A stretch of 64,000 nucleotides of DNA from Sandaracinaceae bacterium (GCA_019637095.1 JAHBWG010000011.1:1-64000); one strand, 5' to 3'. Numbered from the stretch's first letter, positions 48,886-57,467 are shown. Numbers and translations are program-made. The notes: generated by a model from the letters alone, not told the origin.

Positions 48886-51349
48886 CTACTCCGATCGCTT
48901 GGAGACCCATGTCGTCCCCGTTCCGTAGGTGCGCAACGCGTACAAGCGCGTGCCAATTCCGCCGGACTGGAAGTCGGAGTAAAGGGTGATCTGTGTTCCG
49001 GCTAGCCCACCCTCGACTTCCGTGACCCGCGTCCATTGGCCGGGTCGATACGTGCATCCCGCCGTCGTCGAGCACAGCGACGAGTACCGGATCGCGCCGG
49101 TGCTGGTGCGCCCCGCGACGTGGAGGCGCTGCTGGGCCACGTGAGCGGTGGGAGTCCCCGCGAGTGATGGCGCACCCCCTTGGTCAGGTGCAACCGGCCC
49201 GGTCCAGGACGTCCCGGTCGAGGACCAGACGTAGCGCAGGTTCGCGGCCCCCGTACCGCCGCGATAGAAGACGTAGATGCGACCGCCGTACGCCGCAGCG
49301 GCCGGGCCGCCGCTGGAGAGGCTCGCGCCCGGGACGGTGCTCGGCGCTGTCCATGAGGTCCCGTTCCAGCGGACGTATCTCAGTGCCGACGTCGCTACGC
49401 TGCGATAGAAAACGTAGAGCTGCCCGCCGAAGAACACGGCGCTCACGTCGTCCCACGGGTCGACGCTGGAGGAGGGGACGACGCTGACCGGATCCCACCC
49501 GCCGGTCGTGTTGGAGCGGTAGTGGACGATCGAGCTGTTGAGGTCGTAACGGAACACGAGGTGCGACACGCCCCCCGACGTCGCGATGCTTGGGTTGCCG
49601 CCTGCCCAGTGGATATGCGTCGGCGTCGACCAGGCGTTCCCACTGCCGAGCGTCCCGAGGCGGCGTCGCTGAAGCAGCTCGTTCGTCCCGGTGTTGGTGC
49701 GGAACACCGCAGCGGTGTACGAGCTGCCGCCGATCGCGAGCGTCGTGAGCGCCACCTGATTATGGGTGAACAACGGCTCGGTGTAGGGCCCCGTCCACAT
49801 CCCCACCGCGTCGATGGCGTCGCGGGCACGCTGGTACCGGACGTCGTACTCGCCCCATCGCCAGAACGCAGCGTAGCGCCACACCCACGCGAAGTCGAAG
49901 TAGTCGTCGGTCGGCAGAAGCCAGAAGTTCTCGATGTCGTAGAGCAGCGTGTCGGCGTCGTTCCCAATTCCCGTGACAGGGAGCCCCGCGAAGCTCACGG
50001 ATCCCGCGCTCGATGGGCGGCCTACGAGGAATCCTGCCTTTCCGACGACCTGACCGTCGGCGTGAAAGCTCCCCGCAAATCCGCCGAGGTTCGAAAGATG
50101 CGCCGGCCCGAGGCTCGCGCAGCCCGTGCAGCCCTCCGGGTCGACGAGGCTGCGAATGGGCGCACAGGCTCCGGTCCCCATCACCCAATCCGGTCCTCCG
50201 ACCGAGTGTCGCTCGATCAGCTCGCCGAAGATGTCACTCAGGCCCTCGCCGAGCGCCAGCTGCTGGTATCCCGAGCCCCAGCCGATGTCGACCTCCTGCA
50301 CGCCATGGGTGAACTCGTGACCGATGATGTCGGTACAGGCTTGATCGCTGCCCGTCATCACCGAGTGCATCATCTGCCCAAGCCACGCGTTCTCGGGCCA
50401 CCACTGCGTGCCACCCGAGGGCCACACGTCGGCGACGATGCGCATTCGGTGCGTAGTACTGGATGGGTTGTCGTCCCACCCATCGCGACCGTGGCGGGTG
50501 TCGCAGTAGACCCGGGTGTAGTGGGTGGCGTACATTGTCTGGAGCGTCGTACCCGGCCACGAGCCCGAGAAGAAGTAGGGGGCGCTGGCGTGGATGAGCT
50601 GATAGTCGGGCGGGGGTGGGCTCGTCAGGACGACATGGTCCGCCCAGCGCGTCTCCCGGACGTCGTGCCTCATCGCCGTACTGCGGGCGTCGATCGGCTC
50701 GCCGGTCGACGCATCCACGATCACCTCCGCGGGGCCGTCCGAGCCGAAGGCCGCGATGCGGTACGCGACGCGCGGGCGCTCACCAGGCCTGGCAACGACG
50801 ACGAGTTCCGGCTCGTCCACGAGGGGCGGAGCGTCCGCCAGCCCCCGGGCGACGAGCAGGGCCGCGGCGGCGGCGACGACATCGTCCCGGGGCAACAGCG
50901 GCCCCTCTGGCTCCGGCGGATCCGGGACGAGGTTCCCCCGCGCCGCGATCAAATCACCAGTGGGGTCGAGGAACACGCCCAGGCCGTGGTCCAGGACGGG
51001 GATGCCATGATCACGGGTCCGCTGCCGGAACACGACCCGCGAGCCCGACGCATGCACTCGCGTATCGCGCAACTCGAGCTCCGCGGCGGGGTCTCGGAGG
51101 CCAAGAGCGCGCCGTGCCGGGCGAGCCACGCTTCGTGGCCGCGGGCGTCCGGTGCGAAGCGGGCCCCGGCGATGGCGCGGAGCCGGCCGTCGCTCGTCAA
51201 GCGGACGACGGGCGGGCTGCCTGGCTCTCGCGCTTCCAGGGTACCCACGAAGCTTTCGACGTCGGGTCTCCACGACTCGGTGACGCTGCCGCCGCCCGCT
51301 GCGACCGGTTCATCGATGGGCGCGGCGCACGACACCGCCATGCCCGCTA
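48886..51349 (-). pseudogene. M4-family metallopeptidase gene, main part (frameshifted, split by IS630)
   Basis: Most of a thermolysin-type zinc peptidase: a propeptide (FTP/PepSY-like), catalytic domain with HEFTH in 'DIIGHEFTHGVQEVD', the third zinc ligand in EGLSDIFGE and the active-site His in GSFHADGQVVG, then a C-terminal beta-propeller/lectin-like part with repeated YVFYRGG/LRYVxW units. All zinc residues are present. Two lesions interrupt it. The first is an IS630-family element in the signal-peptide codons. The second is a single-base loss near 51103, after ARHGALL, that moves LGLRDPAAELELRD into another frame. The true start is ATG 52920, beyond the element. Confidence 0.82.
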
Positions 51350-51384
51350 GTACCCCCGGCCCAAGGTTCGATCCGGGTTTCGTG
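51347..51384 (+). repeat. IS630 left terminal inverted repeat with target TA
   Basis: Begins CTAGTACCCCCG and ends near CGGGTTTCG. It pairs with the complement of the right end with only scattered mismatches. Confidence 0.82.
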
Positions 51385-51398
51385 AATATCTCGGCCGC

Positions 51399-52520
51399 GT
51401 GCTCGATCGGATCGTCGTGGCACGTGGCCCCGCGCCCGAGCCGCTGCGCATGTCGCGGCGGATGTATCGCGAGTTGAAGAAGCTCGTGCGGCGTCATCGT
51501 GCGCCGGCCGCGGTGGTCCAGAGAGCTCGGGCGTTGCTGCTGGCGCGGTCGGGTCATGGGACCGTGGAGATCGCGCGCCGCCTCGGGTGCTCGAGCCGGA
51601 ACGTGCGGAAGTGGAAGGCGCGCTTCCGCGCGAGCCCGACGCTCGCAGCCCTCGATGACGCACCGCGGTGCGGTCGGCCGGCGTCCGTGCCGAGGTGGGT
51701 CCGGTGCACGCTCGTGCAGCTCGCCTGCGACCGTCCGGAGGGGATTTTCACGCCGTTCCGCGAGGTCTGGACTCGGCAGTCGCTCGCCGACGAGCTCGCG
51801 CGCGTGACCGGCCACCGGCTCAGCGTCAGCGAGGTCGGGCGCATCCTGCGCAACGCCGAGCTTCGACCCCACCGCTTGCGGCAGTGGTTGCACAGCCCCG
51901 ACCCGGACTTCGAGGCCAAGGCGAAGCGGGTGTGCGAGCTGTACCTGAACCCTCCGCCGGGCGCCGTCGTCCTCTGCATCGACGAGAAGCCGATGCAGGT
52001 GCTCGAGCGCATCCACCCCACCCATGTCGACCCGCTGACCGGCCGGGTCCGTTTCGAGTTCGAGTACAAGCGGCACGGTGTGCAGCACCTGCTCGCGGCC
52101 TTCGACATCCGCACGGGGCGCGTGGTGGCGCGCATCGTGGCCAAGCGCACCGCCGAGGCGACGGTGTCGTTCATGAACGAGGTCGCACGTCGCTACCGCG
52201 GGCGCGAGGTCTACGTCGTCTGGGACAACCTCAACACGCACTGCGACGGCAAGACCGTGCAGCGGTGGCAGGACTTCAACGAGCGCCACGGCGGGCGGTT
52301 CCACTTCGTGTACACGCCCAAGCACGCGTCGTGGATGAACCAGGTCGAGATCTGGTTCTCCATCCTGCACCGCAGAGTGCTCCAGCACGGCGACTTCGCG
52401 ACGAAGCAGCGCCAGCGCCTGCAGGTCGAAGCCTTCGTCCGGCACTGGAACCGTGTCGAGCGACACCCGTTCCGATGGACGTGGAGAGTCCCCGAGCGGC
52501 AAGATCGGCGCGCCGCCTGA
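51399..52520 (+). CDS. IS630-family DDE transposase
   Basis: A 373-residue transposase. N-terminal HTH (about 40-75, 'TVEIARRLGCSSRNVRKWKA'), a second winged-helix region (about 125-160), then the DDE catalytic core: D195 in LCIDEKP, D276 in VVWDNLNTH and E317 in WMNQVEIWF. The last two match the family's DN-NTH and NxxEIWFS signatures. It starts at GTG 51399; ATG 51450 is possible. Seven bp after its stop a second small gene starts within the same element. Confidence 0.93.
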   Translation: MLDRIVVARGPAPEPLRMSRRMYRELKKLVRRHRAPAAVVQRARALLLARSGHGTVEIARRLGCSSRNVRKWKARFRASPTLAALDDAPRCGRPASVPRWVRCTLVQLACDRPEGIFTPFREVWTRQSLADELARVTGHRLSVSEVGRILRNAELRPHRLRQWLHSPDPDFEAKAKRVCELYLNPPPGAVVLCIDEKPMQVLERIHPTHVDPLTGRVRFEFEYKRHGVQHLLAAFDIRTGRVVARIVAKRTAEATVSFMNEVARRYRGREVYVVWDNLNTHCDGKTVQRWQDFNERHGGRFHFVYTPKHASWMNQVEIWFSILHRRVLQHGDFATKQRQRLQVEAFVRHWNRVERHPFRWTWRVPERQDRRAA

Positions 52521-52527
52521 GCGCGCC

Positions 52528-52842
52528 ATGCCCAAACAGCACGCCGAAACCTGGGACGTCTCCGCCGTCGAGAAGCGCCTCCACGACCGCGGCCTGACGC
52601 ACCTGCGCGTCCGCAAGCACGGCGCCGCGGTCATCGTCGAGTCGGGCCCCGCCGACAACCCCTGGAAGCACTTCCGGCTACGCCGCGACACCGTCCACCT
52701 CTGGTGGCTCGACATGGCCAGCCGAGGCTCGCGGTGGGACCGGACGCCGTTCCGCGACCTGCGCGACAACCTCATCGACATGGTCATCGAGCAATTCCCG
52801 TGGACGCTCACCGACGTCCTCGGAAACCCGGAACGGACTTAG
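52528..52842 (+). CDS. Accessory ORF inside the IS630 element, unknown
   Basis: A 104-residue protein from ATG 52528, ending 12 bp before the right end of the element. The sequence is compact, with aromatic and charged blocks (WDVSAVEKRLHDRGLTHLRV, HFRLRRDTVHLWWLDMASRG, 'DLRDNLIDMVIEQFPWTLTD'), so it is a plausible folded protein and not a shadow frame. I recognise no family. Classical IS630 elements carry only the transposase. It could be a passenger or a regulator of transposition. Confidence 0.6.
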   Translation: MPKQHAETWDVSAVEKRLHDRGLTHLRVRKHGAAVIVESGPADNPWKHFRLRRDTVHLWWLDMASRGSRWDRTPFRDLRDNLIDMVIEQFPWTLTDVLGNPERT

Positions 52843-52857
52843 GATCGGGGGTACTAG
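52820..52857 (-). repeat. IS630 right terminal inverted repeat with target TA
   Basis: Read inward (minus strand) it begins CTAGTACCCCCG and includes CCGGGTTTC, matching the left end at the first 12 positions and most of the next 23. Confidence 0.82.
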
Positions 52858-52920
52858 GAGGCTCAGAGCGAGAGAGAGAGAGAGAGAGAGAGGTATGTGT
52901 GTGTGTGTGTGACGAGTCAT
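52857..52920 (-). pseudogene. 5' end of the M4 peptidase gene, cut off by the IS
   Basis: From ATG 52920 the minus strand reads MTRHTHTHIP then LSLSLSLALSL, and continues across the excised element into LAGMAVSCAAP at 51346 in the same frame, since the removed 1507 bp include one TA. The join gives a normal signal peptide: short basic n-region, hydrophobic core, and a Cys that may be lipidated. The core is written by alternating CTC and TCT codons of the microsatellite. Confidence 0.7.
52871..52911 (+). repeat. Microsatellite (AG)11 - GTA - (TG)8
   Basis: Eleven AG units (52871-52892), GTA, then eight TG units (52896-52911). On the minus strand it encodes HTHTH and LSLSLS of the M4 peptidase signal peptide. 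Di-nucleotide tracts of this length are exceptional in so G/C-rich a genome and can slip during replication. Confidence 0.9.
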
Positions 52921-53139
52921 CGCAGTTCCCCCCGAGGCGGCCAACCCGGCTACCACCGTAGCTGCGAGACGGACCAGGAATCAAGGACGCCGGTACGGTT
53001 CGTGGAGCGAGCTCTGCGCCCGAGCACACGCCGCCATGATCGGTGGGATCGCACTGGAAGACTTCTGCCCTCGCGTTAGGTAGGTGCGGTTACCGCGGGC
53101 TCGCGACGCTGCACCGCCGTGCGCACGGCTTCGGTCGAC

Positions 53140-53552
53140 ACGCCGCCGCCCGCGGCCGGCGACGCAGGACATCCCGCCCGCGCGTTCGACGCGTTCGACG
53201 TGCCGTAGTGCTTCGCCATGGGCGGCCCTACGCGCTGCCCGGCTGCACGCACTCCGCGTTCACGCACATCCATCACGTGACGCCGCGGAGCGAGTGCGGG
53301 ACGCGCGACCCGGAGCGGCTGGTGCCGGTGTGCACGAGCCACCACCTCGCGGCGCACCGCGGTGCGCTCTTCGTGCGCGGTAGCTTCAGCGGGGGCTTTC
53401 GGTTCTTCCACGCGGATGGGCGGCCTTTCGTCGGTCCGAGCGGCTCGTCGTTGCGCACCGTGCCCGACGAGTCCGACGTGATCGTCGCCGCCGACTGGAT
53501 CGTCGACCTCGGCCCGGAGGGCGGCGAGGGCGGGCCCGCCTTCCGCGCCTGA
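53140..53552 (+). pseudogene. Remnant of an HNH endonuclease-domain gene
   Basis: The C-terminal HNH core is intact from about 53200: CTHSAFTHIHHVTPRSECG, RDPERLVPVCTSHHLAAHRG and the following 'GGFRFFHADGRPFVGPSG'. The preceding conserved part is in another frame (TQDIPPA) and the N-terminal domain is missing. So it is a frameshifted, 5'-truncated member of the HNH proteins that are multi-copy in myxobacteria. The CxxC/H-H-N metal site remains but no full gene is left. Confidence 0.65.
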
Positions 53553-53572
53553 GGGTAGGCGTCGAAGAGTCC

Positions 53573-53938
53573 GGTGCGCTCGTTCCCGCGCGGGCTCGAG
53601 CGCACGCCGTGGCCGCTCGTGACGGCGATCGGATCCTGCACCAGCACCCCGAGCCGGTGGACGCGGAGCCGCTCGGCAAGAGCGTGCGCGCGGCGCGCGA
53701 GCGGCTCGGGATGAACCGCCAGGCGCGCGCGAGCCAGGAGTCGGGTCCCGTGGCCGACCCGAGCTCGGTGGACCTCAGCCTCAGCGACGTCGAGCTCGTC
53801 GGCGACAGCCAGCCGCCGATCTCGGTGCAGACGAGCGAGCCCCTGCGCGGCCTCTGGTCGGACGAGGACGACGCGGACGACGGCAAGGCGCTCCCCGACC
53901 GCTCGGCCTCGTTCGAGCTGGTCCGCAAGAAGCCTTGA
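53573..53938 (+). pseudogene. Truncated second copy of the kinase 3' end
   Basis: 60 bp equivalent to 46662-46721 are fused to the equivalent of 47209-47514. The 487-bp gap is not a multiple of three, so the frames disagree (after VTAIG the sequence shifts). From about 53633 the kinase C-terminal frame is open to the stop and matches the last 100 residues of the intact kinase. No kinase domain remains. Confidence 0.85.
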
Positions 53939-54004
53939 CGGTTGCGGTGGGCCGCTCGGCCAACTCAGCTCCCGCCGCCTTGCTGCGGGATCGGGACGAT
54001 CGCG
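53633..54004 (+). repeat. Direct repeat copy 2
   Basis: Near-identical partner of 47209-47581. Beyond 54004 it continues into the intact 3' end of the gene on the minus strand. Together the copies bracket about 6.0 kb (47582-53572). Confidence 0.88.
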
Positions 54005-54798
54005 CCGAAGCCGCCGGCGCTGCTCCGCCGCAGGCCCGCGATCACCTGCGCGCGGCGCCAGAGCGCGCGAAACCGCGGGGGCTCGGGCGGCTGAGCCCGC
54101 GTGAGCGCGGCGCCCGGCGCGGACGCGAAGATCGGCAGGCCGCCCTTGTCCCACTCGACGAGCACGTGCACGAGGTCGTCGTGGAACGTCTCGATCGAGG
54201 GCGTGCGGACGACCACGCGCGAGATCCCGCCCGCGCGCAGCCGGGTGGCCGACGGGAAGTCCTGCGCGAACACGTGCCAGCGGTTGTCGAGCTCGCCGGG
54301 CCGAGGCAATCCGTCGAGCCGGCCGCGGTCGAGCAGGAACGCGGGCGGCGCGTCGAGCGGGAGCGCGCTCGCCTCGAGCAGCGCGGTGCCCTCGCCGACG
54401 ACCTCCGCGATCGCGTGGACGCGCGAGCCGTGTCGTCCCCCCGAGACCCCGTTGTAGAGGGGGATGGGGCGGTAGCCGCGCCGCACGAGCGCGAGCCCGA
54501 CGATCGCGCTCTCGCGCTGCGGCAGCTCGACGACGATCGCCGCCCGATCCGGCGCCGGCACGCGTCGCCGCGCCGGCGCGTCGCGGTAGCCCGCGTCGTC
54601 CGCCGCCTCCTCGACGAACGGGTCGGGCGCCCAGTCCACGTCCTCGCGCTCCACCTCGCCCGCGACCGCCGGCCCGCCCGGCCGCAGCTCGGTGAAGATC
54701 AGCGGCTTCACCCACGGCGACCACGGCGCGCCGTCCGGCGCCCACCGCGCGTAGTGCTCGGCCGCGCTGCGGCGATCAGATCCGCTCGACATGCTCAC
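53965..54798 (-). CDS. Conserved unknown protein linked to ATP-grasp/DUF350 genes
   Basis: A 277-residue soluble protein. Recognisable blocks include YARWAPDGAPWSPWVKPLIF, 'LPQRESAIVGLALVRRGYRP' and LYNGVSGG, WHVFAQDFPSATRL, and SIETFHDDLVHVLVEWDKGG. I recognise no catalytic domain. It overlaps the ATP-grasp gene upstream by 23 bp and is the third gene of the DUF350-ATP-grasp operon, so it should act in the same pathway. Its last 46 bp lie within the direct repeat and are also found, with one C more, beside the intact kinase at 47.54 kb. Confidence 0.72.
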   Translation of the reverse strand: MSMSSGSDRRSAAEHYARWAPDGAPWSPWVKPLIFTELRPGGPAVAGEVEREDVDWAPDPFVEEAADDAGYRDAPARRRVPAPDRAAIVVELPQRESAIVGLALVRRGYRPIPLYNGVSGGRHGSRVHAIAEVVGEGTALLEASALPLDAPPAFLLDRGRLDGLPRPGELDNRWHVFAQDFPSATRLRAGGISRVVVRTPSIETFHDDLVHVLVEWDKGGLPIFASAPGAALTRAQPPEPPRFRALWRRAQVIAGLRRSSAGGFGAIVPIPQQGGGS

Positions 54799-56041
54799 CT
54801 CCGCGGGCCGCGCGCGCCGCTTCGCGATCCTCCTCGACGAGCACCGCGACCTCGAGCGCCGCCCCGTCGGTCACGCCGGTCGGCGAGAGCCGACCGTAGA
54901 GCCCCGCCGCGCGGCCCTCGATCACGAACACGCCGACGCACGGGTGCATCGCGCCCGCCGGCGTCGGGATCGCGAGCGTCTCGAACGCGCGCTGCGCGAC
55001 CCAGCGCGAGGGCCGCCGCGCGGCCGCCCTCACGACGCCGCGCCACGCGCGCGGCGCGCTCACCCCGGGGACGGCGACGTCCTCGCCGACGCGGCCGAGC
55101 GCGGGCTTGAGCACCCACTCGCCCGAGCTCAGGTCGACCCGCGGGTCGCGCAGATCGCGCGTCTCGGGCAGCGCCGCGGCCCACGCGGGCATGTCCAGCC
55201 CGAGCCGCGCGCACGCGATCGGGAAGCGCTTGGTCTGCGAGAGCAGCGCGAGCCCCGGGTTGGCGGCGGGCGTGCGGCCGCCGCGGAAGAAGCGCCACCA
55301 ACCGCCGCGTAGGAGCTTCGGGAGCCACTCGGCGGGGAAGTTGCGGACGACGCCCGCGAGCGGGACGCGCGCGCCCTCCGGACCGAACGACGCGTCCCCG
55401 CGCACCGACCAGCGCAGCGCGTCCGGCGCGCCGAGCACGCTCGTCACGCCGCGCGCGGCGAGCGCGTCGCGGATCGACAACATGACTTGCCGATCATCGG
55501 TGTAGGCGGTCGCGTAGAGGAGCGCGACCGGCTCGCCGCTCGCGCCGGCGCGCGCGGCGATGGCGTCCGCGAGCGCCGCCGCCGGATCCGCGGCGACGCG
55601 GCCGCGCGCGCCGTGCTCCACGAAGAGCCGGCCCAGCCCTCCCGCCTCGCCGAACCCGCTCGGGACGTCGCTGTTCGCCTCGGAGATCCGCCAGCCCTCG
55701 CGCGTCGGGTGGAAGTCGAAGCGCACGTAGCGCGCGAGCGTCGCCGAGGGCGCGAGCGGGAAGCGCGGCGAGGCGAGCGGGCGGATCGGCAGCGGCAGGG
55801 CGAGCGCGGCGAGCGCGCGCGAGTCGGCCGCGATGGCGCGCTCCGCGGCGCGCATCTCGCGATCGAGCGCCTCGGCTTGCGCGGCGAGCGCGCGCCAGCT
55901 CGGCGCGTCGAGCGTGAGCGCGAACGGGGCGATCACCGACACGTCGCCGCACTGCGGGTCGTACTTGTGCAGCTCGAAGATCGCCCGACGCCGCAGCGCC
56001 GCCGCGTCGGTCGCGTCGAGCGCGGGCCCGGCGGCGATCAC
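54776..56041 (-). CDS. Glutathionylspermidine-synthase-like ATP-grasp protein
   Basis: A 421-residue protein from GTG 56041, overlapping the upstream stop. It matches the circularly permuted ATP-grasp amidoligases related to the Gsp C-terminal domain (YjfC-like): FHPTREGWRISEANSDVP, 'VRNFPAEWLPKLLRGGWWRF', LLSQTKRFP and WVLKPALGRVGEDVA, then 'PCVGVFVIEGRAAGLYGRLS'. Such enzymes join an amine to a carboxyl group using ATP. The substrate is unknown; association with DUF350 membrane proteins suggests modification of a peptide or lipid at the membrane. Confidence 0.85.
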   Translation of the reverse strand: MIAAGPALDATDAAALRRRAIFELHKYDPQCGDVSVIAPFALTLDAPSWRALAAQAEALDREMRAAERAIAADSRALAALALPLPIRPLASPRFPLAPSATLARYVRFDFHPTREGWRISEANSDVPSGFGEAGGLGRLFVEHGARGRVAADPAAALADAIAARAGASGEPVALLYATAYTDDRQVMLSIRDALAARGVTSVLGAPDALRWSVRGDASFGPEGARVPLAGVVRNFPAEWLPKLLRGGWWRFFRGGRTPAANPGLALLSQTKRFPIACARLGLDMPAWAAALPETRDLRDPRVDLSSGEWVLKPALGRVGEDVAVPGVSAPRAWRGVVRAAARRPSRWVAQRAFETLAIPTPAGAMHPCVGVFVIEGRAAGLYGRLSPTGVTDGAALEVAVLVEEDREAARAARGGEHVERI

Positions 56042-56832
56042 GGCAGCCACCCCACGCGGGCCACCATCGCGGCGCCCGCCGTGAGGTAGCTGCCCGCCGC
56101 CAACAGCGAGAGCGGGAGCCGACCCGGCATGGACCGTGACGGCGCGAGCGCGCGCTCCACGATCCCCGCGACCGCCACGATCCCGAGCGCCGGCCACGCG
56201 ACGGCGACGAACGAGACGATCGTGTCTCCGAGCGAGAGCCAGTCGCCGGCCGCGGCGCGCCCGAACACCGCGCCGCACGCGACGAACAAGCCCGCCGTGC
56301 GCACGCCCGCGCCGAGGTCGCGCTCGACGGTCAGGAGATCGGGGACGCGCGCGATCCCGTGCATCAGCAGCCACACGCCGAAGAGCGAGAGCGACGCGAG
56401 CCCGCTCGCCGCCACGACGCACCACCACCCCGGGCCCTCGCCGATGTTGCCGCCGGTGAAGGCGAGCGCGTGCCCGACGAGCACGCCTCCGAACGCGACG
56501 AGCGCGGCGGTGTTGCGTCGCTCGAGGACGTCGTCGCGCATCGAGAGGCCGAGGCGATCCTTCAGGAAGATCACGCCGCCGAGCCAGGCCCAGCCCATCA
56601 AGGCGAAGTAGGCGATGTAGAAGTCGTCCGAGCGGACGTCGGACGCGGAGACGGTGGTGAGGCCGCCCAGCACGATGCCCATCGCGGCGAGGAACAGCCC
56701 GACGGCGGCGGCGCGACGCCACGGCGGGGCCACGAGGCGCGAGAGCGTCACCGCCGGCAGGAGCAGGTGCCGCACGGTCAGCCACGTCGCGACGAGCGAC
56801 ATGAGCCCGACGAATCCCTCCGCCTCGTCCAC
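56038..56832 (-). CDS. DUF350-like multi-pass membrane protein
   Basis: A 264-residue protein with about seven hydrophobic helices. The second half, 'ERRNTAALVAFGGVLVGHAL' with FTGGNIGEGPGWW, fits the DUF350 (YjfL) pattern known to neighbour ATP-grasp amidoligases. The first half contains YFALMGWAWLGGVIFLKDRL and appears to be a related helical unit. GTG 56832. First gene of the three-gene operon; the next start lies in its stop codon. Confidence 0.72.
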   Translation of the reverse strand: MDEAEGFVGLMSLVATWLTVRHLLLPAVTLSRLVAPPWRRAAAVGLFLAAMGIVLGGLTTVSASDVRSDDFYIAYFALMGWAWLGGVIFLKDRLGLSMRDDVLERRNTAALVAFGGVLVGHALAFTGGNIGEGPGWWCVVAASGLASLSLFGVWLLMHGIARVPDLLTVERDLGAGVRTAGLFVACGAVFGRAAAGDWLSLGDTIVSFVAVAWPALGIVAVAGIVERALAPSRSMPGRLPLSLLAAGSYLTAGAAMVARVGWLP

Positions 56833-56924
56833 GGCGCGAATGTACCGGCTCGCGGGCGCGCGGGGGACCCGTCATCGCCGCCGGCGGGTGGCGCGCGCCG
56901 CGGTGCGCGACTACACGCCTCGTC

Positions 56925-57467
56925 GTGAGACGGACCCTCGGGTGGCTCGCGCTCGGCGCCGCGATGGGGATCGCGGCGCCCGCGAGCGCGCAGGAGCTCG
57001 GGTCCGCGCTCGGCGATCCCGCCGCGTCGCCGGCCGCGCCGAGCCTCGTGGTGCCGTCCGGCTATGGCGCGCCCGGCCCCGGGCTGGACGCCGCGCCGCG
57101 GCGCGCGCGCCCGCGCGGCGGCTACATGCCGACCTGGCCGATCCTCGTGCCCGGCCTCGTCGCGTTCCTCACGACCTACGGTTCCTCCGCGGCGGCGGGC
57201 GCGATCCTGCTCGCGGGCGGCGTGACCGACAGCGGCGCGTGGTTGCTCGCGCCGGTCGTGGGCCCGCTCGTGATGGCGGAGCAGATGCACTCCCCCGAGG
57301 ACGTCGCGCTGTTCATCGCGCTCGGCGTCGCGCAGGCCGCGGGGCTCGCGGTGATGATCGCCGGCCTCGCGATCAACCGGCGCGCCTCGAGCGACGCGCC
57401 GGCGGTCTCGCTGACGCCGCTCGTCGCGCCCGAGCTCGCGGGGCTCGCGGCGAGCGGGCGCTTCTGA
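56925..57467 (+). CDS. Exported membrane protein, unknown
   Basis: A 180-residue protein from GTG 56925 with a Sec signal peptide (LGWLALGAAMGIAAPASA). A Pro/Ala/Gly-rich segment follows, then two membrane helices (IL VPGLVAFLTTYGSSAAAG region and VALFIALGVAQAAGLAVMIA). Short C-terminal tail. No family recognised. Divergent from the DUF350 operon (92 bp) and convergent with the propeller-protein gene. Confidence 0.65.
   Translation: MRRTLGWLALGAAMGIAAPASAQELGSALGDPAASPAAPSLVVPSGYGAPGPGLDAAPRRARPRGGYMPTWPILVPGLVAFLTTYGSSAAAGAILLAGGVTDSGAWLLAPVVGPLVMAEQMHSPEDVALFIALGVAQAAGLAVMIAGLAINRRASSDAPAVSLTPLVAPELAGLAASGRF

Larger units (their letters stand above)
51350..52854 (+). mobile_element. Complete IS630-family insertion sequence
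   Basis: 1505 bp, starting GTACCCCC and ending GGGGGTAC. The ends, read inward together with the flanking CTA, are imperfect inverted repeats of about 35 bp with 28 matches. TA flanks both sides (51348-51349 and 52855-52856) and the restored target is CTAG, the known preference of IS630. It contains a DDE transposase gene and a second small gene. Both ends are intact, so the element may be active. Confidence 0.9.

Noticed and set aside
52860-52915. Microsatellite read as a CRISPR or origin-type repeat
   Set aside because: It is a simple dinucleotide tract with no spacers and no repeat-spacer periodicity, and it lies in coding sequence.
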